Origin: Sphingomonadaceae bacterium
GTDB taxonomy: Bacteria > Pseudomonadota > Alphaproteobacteria > Sphingomonadales > Sphingomonadaceae
Assembly: GCA_014380205.1 (NCBI GenBank)
Contig: JACMKH010000278.1
Span: 1 to 9,237, forward strand
Direction: 5' to 3'
DNA: 9,237 nt
Within the stretch, counting starts at the first letter, position 1, and each line of letters opens with the position of its first letter. The position numbers and the translations under genes are program-made. A model generated the notes under the pieces. It was not told the origin of the DNA. It ran no database searches and saw only the letters and a list, made by a program, of their open reading frames with translations. Of the stretch, positions 7,431-9,237 are shown in pieces.

Positions 7431-7442
7431 TTGCGCGCGCAA
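7431..7442. promoter_or_regulatory. Perfect 12-bp palindrome in the uvrB/DUF3617 divergent intergenic region
   Basis: TTGCGCGCGCAA is its own reverse complement and sits in the 101-bp gap between the divergent uvrB and first lipoprotein genes, 23 bp before the uvrB start. It could be an operator. On the minus strand the TTGCGC half is 16 nt from CATATC, a plausible -35/-10 pair that would start uvrB transcription almost at its ATG. Both readings are inference. Confidence 0.3.
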
Positions 7443-7509
7443 TCTCGATTTGAAGCTGCTAGGCATCGCGCGACCGGGTCGCGCCACACTGGTCTTAAAG
7501 GGGAATGCC

Positions 7510-7986
7510 ATGACACGACTGATGATGACCTGCGCGGCGCTCGCGTTGCTCGCGGCCTGCTCGAGCGGCACCGAGATCGAGCCCGGCGCATGGGAAATGA
7601 CGATGGAGATCGACGAGGTGAACGTGCCCAACGCGCCGCCCGAAGCGCAGGCGCAGATCGCCTCGGGGATGCCGACGCCTCCCGCGCAGACGATCTGCAT
7701 CACGCCCGAAGAGGCGCGCGACCCCGATGGCGGGATGTTCGCGCCGTCGAACGAGGGCGGCTGCGAATTCGCGGAGCGCGAGATGAGCGGCGGCAACATA
7801 TCGCTCGATGCGACCTGCTCGGGCGCGCAGTTCGGGCCGGCCGAGGCGCACATCACGATGAACGGCACCTATGAGCGCACGAGCTTCGAGACTGATCTCG
7901 AGATGGAGATGACGATGCCCGATCCGGTCGGCGAGATCACCATGTCGGGAACCGTCCGCGCCGAGCACAAATCGGACGAGTGCTGA
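7510..7986 (+). CDS. DUF3617-type lipoprotein, first of a tandem pair
   Basis: The 158-residue product has a signal peptide with lipobox LLAAC (acylated Cys 17), so it is a membrane-attached lipoprotein in the periplasm or outer membrane. The rest fits the DUF3617 pattern: PGAWEM (25-30), [10 protein letters not shown] (63-72), GGCEF (83-87), [11 protein letters not shown] (93-103), GTYERTSFE (119-127) and [12 protein letters not shown] (147-158). Cys 63, 85, 103 and 158 are all matched in the downstream paralog and may form two disulphides. The domain is a beta-rich extracytoplasmic module of unknown function, common in sphingomonads and other proteobacteria. The start at 7510 is supported by AAAGGGG 6 nt upstream and yields the compact signal peptide. 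The hairpin after its stop and the second DUF3617 gene suggest one two-gene transcript. Confidence 0.86.
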   Translation: MTRLMMTCAALALLAACSSGTEIEPGAWEMTMEIDEVNVPNAPPEAQAQIASGMPTPPAQTICITPEEARDPDGGMFAPSNEGGCEFAEREMSGGNISLDATCSGAQFGPAEAHITMNGTYERTSFETDLEMEMTMPDPVGEITMSGTVRAEHKSDEC

Positions 7987-8004
7987 CTCGAGAACGCCCG
8001 TTTG

Positions 8005-8034
8005 CGCCGGGCGCGAGGCCGATCGCGCCCGGCG
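8005..8034 (+). other. Perfect 11-bp GC inverted repeat between the two lipoprotein genes
   Basis: CGCCGGGCGCG (8005-8015) pairs perfectly with CGCGCCCGGCG (8024-8034) around the loop AGGCCGAT. It lies 18 nt after the first stop and just before the second gene's ribosome binding site (8042). No T-run follows, so it is not a standard intrinsic terminator. It could attenuate readthrough, protect the upstream message from 3' decay, or limit translation of the second gene. Confidence 0.6.
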
Positions 8035-8041
8035 TAGAAGC

Positions 8042-8047
8042 GAAGGA
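8042..8047 (+). promoter_or_regulatory. Ribosome binding site deciding the start of the second lipoprotein
   Basis: GAAGGA directly abuts the ATG at 8048, leaving no spacing, but stands 6 nt before the in-frame ATG at 8054. This makes 8054 the better start. Confidence 0.5.
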
Positions 8048-8053
8048 ATGACC

Positions 8054-8629
8054 ATGCTCAGACTTAGCCCTCTCGCGCTGGCGCCGCTGGCGCTGCTCGC
8101 GGCCTGCTCGGACGGCGGCGCCGATCGCGATGGCGACGGCGAGATCAGCTCGGAGGAAGTCGCGGCCGAGGCCGGCCGGGTCACGATGCGGCCAGGCGAA
8201 TGGGAGGTCACGGCGCGGCTAACCGAGTTCGATGCCGAGGGCATGCCGCCCGAGGCGCGTGCGATGATGGATGAGCAGATGGGCGAGCCCCAGGTGACGT
8301 CGAGCTGCGTCACGCCCGAGCAGGCGCGCAATCCGCAAGGCAACATGTTCTCGGGCGAGGACGGCGAGAACTGCACCTACAGCGAGTTCTCGATGTCGGG
8401 CGGGCAACTGCTGATCGACGGATCGTGCCAAAGCGAGGGCATGGAAGGCTCGATGACGCTTCACATGGAGGGGACCTATACGCCGACGAGCTATGCGCTC
8501 GACTCGACGATCGCGATCGAGGGCGGCGCGGGCAGCGAGGGCGGTCCGTTGCGCATTTCGGGCAGGGTCGAGGGACGCCGCACCGGCGAATGCGAGCCCG
8601 ATCCGGGCGGGGAAGAGGGCGGGGGCTGA
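8054..8629 (+). CDS. DUF3617-type lipoprotein with EF-hand loop, second of tandem pair
   Basis: This 191-residue paralog of the preceding lipoprotein has the lipobox LLAAC (acylated Cys 18) and the same domain: PGEWEV (47-52), CVTPEQARNPQGNMF (85-99), NCTYSEFSMSGG (106-117), DGSC (122-125), GTYTPTSYALD (140-150) and RVEGRRTGEC (171-180). Cys 85, 107, 125 and 180 match the four cysteines of the first copy. Unlike the first copy, its linker between lipobox and domain holds a textbook EF-hand loop at residues 24-35, with Asp at loop positions 1, 3 and 5, Gly at 6, Ile at 8 and Glu at 12. It ends in a Gly/Glu-rich tail. I prefer the ATG at 8054 for its ribosome-site spacing; 8048 would add two residues. 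Function is unknown; periplasmic calcium binding is an inference from the loop. Confidence 0.86.
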   Translation: MLRLSPLALAPLALLAACSDGGADRDGDGEISSEEVAAEAGRVTMRPGEWEVTARLTEFDAEGMPPEARAMMDEQMGEPQVTSSCVTPEQARNPQGNMFSGEDGENCTYSEFSMSGGQLLIDGSCQSEGMEGSMTLHMEGTYTPTSYALDSTIAIEGGAGSEGGPLRISGRVEGRRTGECEPDPGGEEGGG

Positions 8630-8630
8630 T

Positions 8631-8683
8631 CCCGACGCGCGCCGGCAGGCGCGCCTTGCCTGTCGGGTCCTGAAACCCGTTTT
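8631..8683 (+). terminator. Nested hairpins and weak intrinsic terminator after the lipoprotein pair
   Basis: Immediately after the second lipoprotein stop, GCGCGCC (8637-8643) / GGCGCGC (8648-8654) form a perfect stem with loop GGCA, enclosed by CCCGAC (8631-8636) / GTCGGG (8662-8667). A competing hairpin CGGGT (8664-8668) / ACCCG (8675-8679) is followed by TTTT (8680-8683), which resembles a short intrinsic terminator. The outer stem and the terminator stem share bases, so they are mutually exclusive. Confidence 0.45.
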
Positions 8684-8686
8684 CGG

Positions 8687-8715
8687 TTGCGCCGCAAAGG
8701 CCTCGGGTGCAAAAC
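8687..8715 (+). promoter_or_regulatory. Weak candidate promoter of the TIR gene
   Basis: TTGCGC (8687-8692), a 17-nt spacer and CAAAAC (8710-8715) form a poor sigma-70-like pair between the terminator-like hairpin and the TIR start. TTGCG-C-CGCAA (8687-8697) is also an inverted repeat with the same half-site as the palindrome at 7431-7442. The evidence is weak and no better pair was seen. Confidence 0.22.
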
Positions 8716-8754
8716 CGGGACGCGGTCGCGAACGCTCGGGTGGGATGTGAGGTA

Positions 8755-9237
8755 ATGGCCGAAAGCCGTCAGACCCGGCGAGGCGCGCGCCGGCCGGTGG
8801 CGTTCATCAGCCATCATTCGTCGCAGGACCAGACCGCGCGCCATCTGAAGGGGGTGCTCGGCCGTCACGGCGTCGAGGGCTGGATGGCCCCCGACGACAT
8901 CGAGCCCGGCGTTTCGTTCGACCGCGCGATCATCGATCAGCTGCACCGGTCGGACATGATCATCCTCTTGTTCTGCGCGCGCAGCGACCAGTCCAAGCAC
9001 GTCAAGCGCGAGCTGATGCTCGCGGAGGACAACAACAAGCTCGTCTATCCCGTCCGGCTTGAGGCTATCGAGCCGAAGGGGCTCTCCTATTGGCTCCAGG
9101 ATTATCAATGGATCGACTGGATCGATCGGCGCGACGCGACGATCGGGGCGATGGTCGCGACCGTAAAGCGCCAGATCGCGGCCGCCGACGCGGCACGCAC
9201 CGAGGCTGCGCCGCGCGTGGAACCGCCTGCCGAGCCC
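8755..9237 (+). CDS. TIR-domain protein (N-terminal part, cut by window edge)
   Basis: The first 161 codons are present without a stop. After a basic N-terminus (residues 1-13) comes a TIR domain of the bacterial TIR_2 type (about 14-140): box 1 VAFISHHSSQD (15-25), the segment GWMAPDDIEPG (42-52), the FDRAIIDQLHRSDMIILLFC strand-helix unit (55-74), HVKREL (82-87) with Glu 86 at the position of the catalytic Glu in TIR NADases, PVRLEAI (99-105) and YWLQDYQWIDW (112-122). Many bacterial TIR domains cleave NAD+ or make cyclic ADP-ribose signals in antiphage defence; others only mediate protein contacts. Residues 141-161 are an Ala/Pro/Glu-rich linker, implying further domains beyond the edge. 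The ATG at 8755 has GAGG just upstream; a GTG at 8740 is a less likely start. No ThsA, STING or other known partner is seen within the window. Confidence 0.9.
   Translation, partial: MAESRQTRRGARRPVAFISHHSSQDQTARHLKGVLGRHGVEGWMAPDDIEPGVSFDRAIIDQLHRSDMIILLFCARSDQSKHVKRELMLAEDNNKLVYPVRLEAIEPKGLSYWLQDYQWIDWIDRRDATIGAMVATVKRQIAAADAARTEAAPRVEPPAEP

Noticed and set aside
7505..7513. Two-codon mini-frame ATG CCA TGA overlapping the first lipoprotein start
   Set aside because: It is too close to the ribosome site to compete clearly, and such overlaps arise easily by chance; there is no evidence of a regulatory leader peptide.
8491..9108. A 205-codon minus-strand open frame spanning the end of the second lipoprotein and the TIR domain
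   Set aside because: The plus-strand frame carries clear TIR motifs and a ribosome site; the antisense product has no family features and crosses two real genes.
1..9237. CRISPR array, tRNA genes, insertion sequences or attachment sites
   Set aside because: No regularly spaced direct repeats, tRNA-like cloverleaf, transposase fragment or flanking target duplication was seen on either strand by eye.

Overview
The window is GC-rich, densely packed bacterial chromosome that looks like an alphaproteobacterium, most likely a sphingomonad (Sphingomonadales). The evidence is the codon use, the housekeeping genes (tadA, rpmB, uvrB), a Caulobacter-like TTGACG/GCTA promoter before rpmB, and a four-gene MCE transporter operon whose order matches the LinKLMN-type transporter of Sphingobium. 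The assignment is inferred from sequence character and recalled gene order, not from a search.

Layout. Positions 1-570 hold three minus-strand genes: a small single-pass acidic membrane protein, a 52-residue YqaE/Pmp3 protein that overlaps it by ATGA, and the start of tRNA adenosine deaminase tadA, cut by the left edge. rpmB (ribosomal protein L28) follows on the plus strand from its own promoter. Its stop codon shares a CTAG with the stop of the converging operon. From 4441 down to 1001 on the minus strand lies an MCE/Mla-type lipid ABC transporter operon: a STAS-MlaE permease fusion, MlaF ATPase, MlaD MCE protein and a PqiC-like auxiliary lipoprotein, with start and stop codons touching at every junction. 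Divergent from it is a HAD-IB phosphatase (4513-5184) that ends in a hairpin plus a T10 run. uvrB (7408-5222, minus) converges on that terminator.

The right part (7409-9237) is more accessory in character. It has two tandem DUF3617-type lipoproteins sharing four cysteines. The second carries a perfect 12-residue EF-hand calcium loop just after its lipobox. A perfect 11-bp GC hairpin lies between them and nested hairpins follow them. Last comes the N-terminal part of a TIR-domain protein, cut by the right edge, with the TIR fold and a candidate catalytic Glu visible.

Functionally the window combines translation (TadA, L28), envelope lipid transport and membrane maintenance (MCE operon, YqaE, lipoproteins, perhaps the HAD-IB enzyme) and DNA repair (UvrB). 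The TIR gene is the only candidate for signalling or defence. No complete novel multi-gene system is visible, but the TIR gene and whatever lies beyond 9237 deserve inspection.
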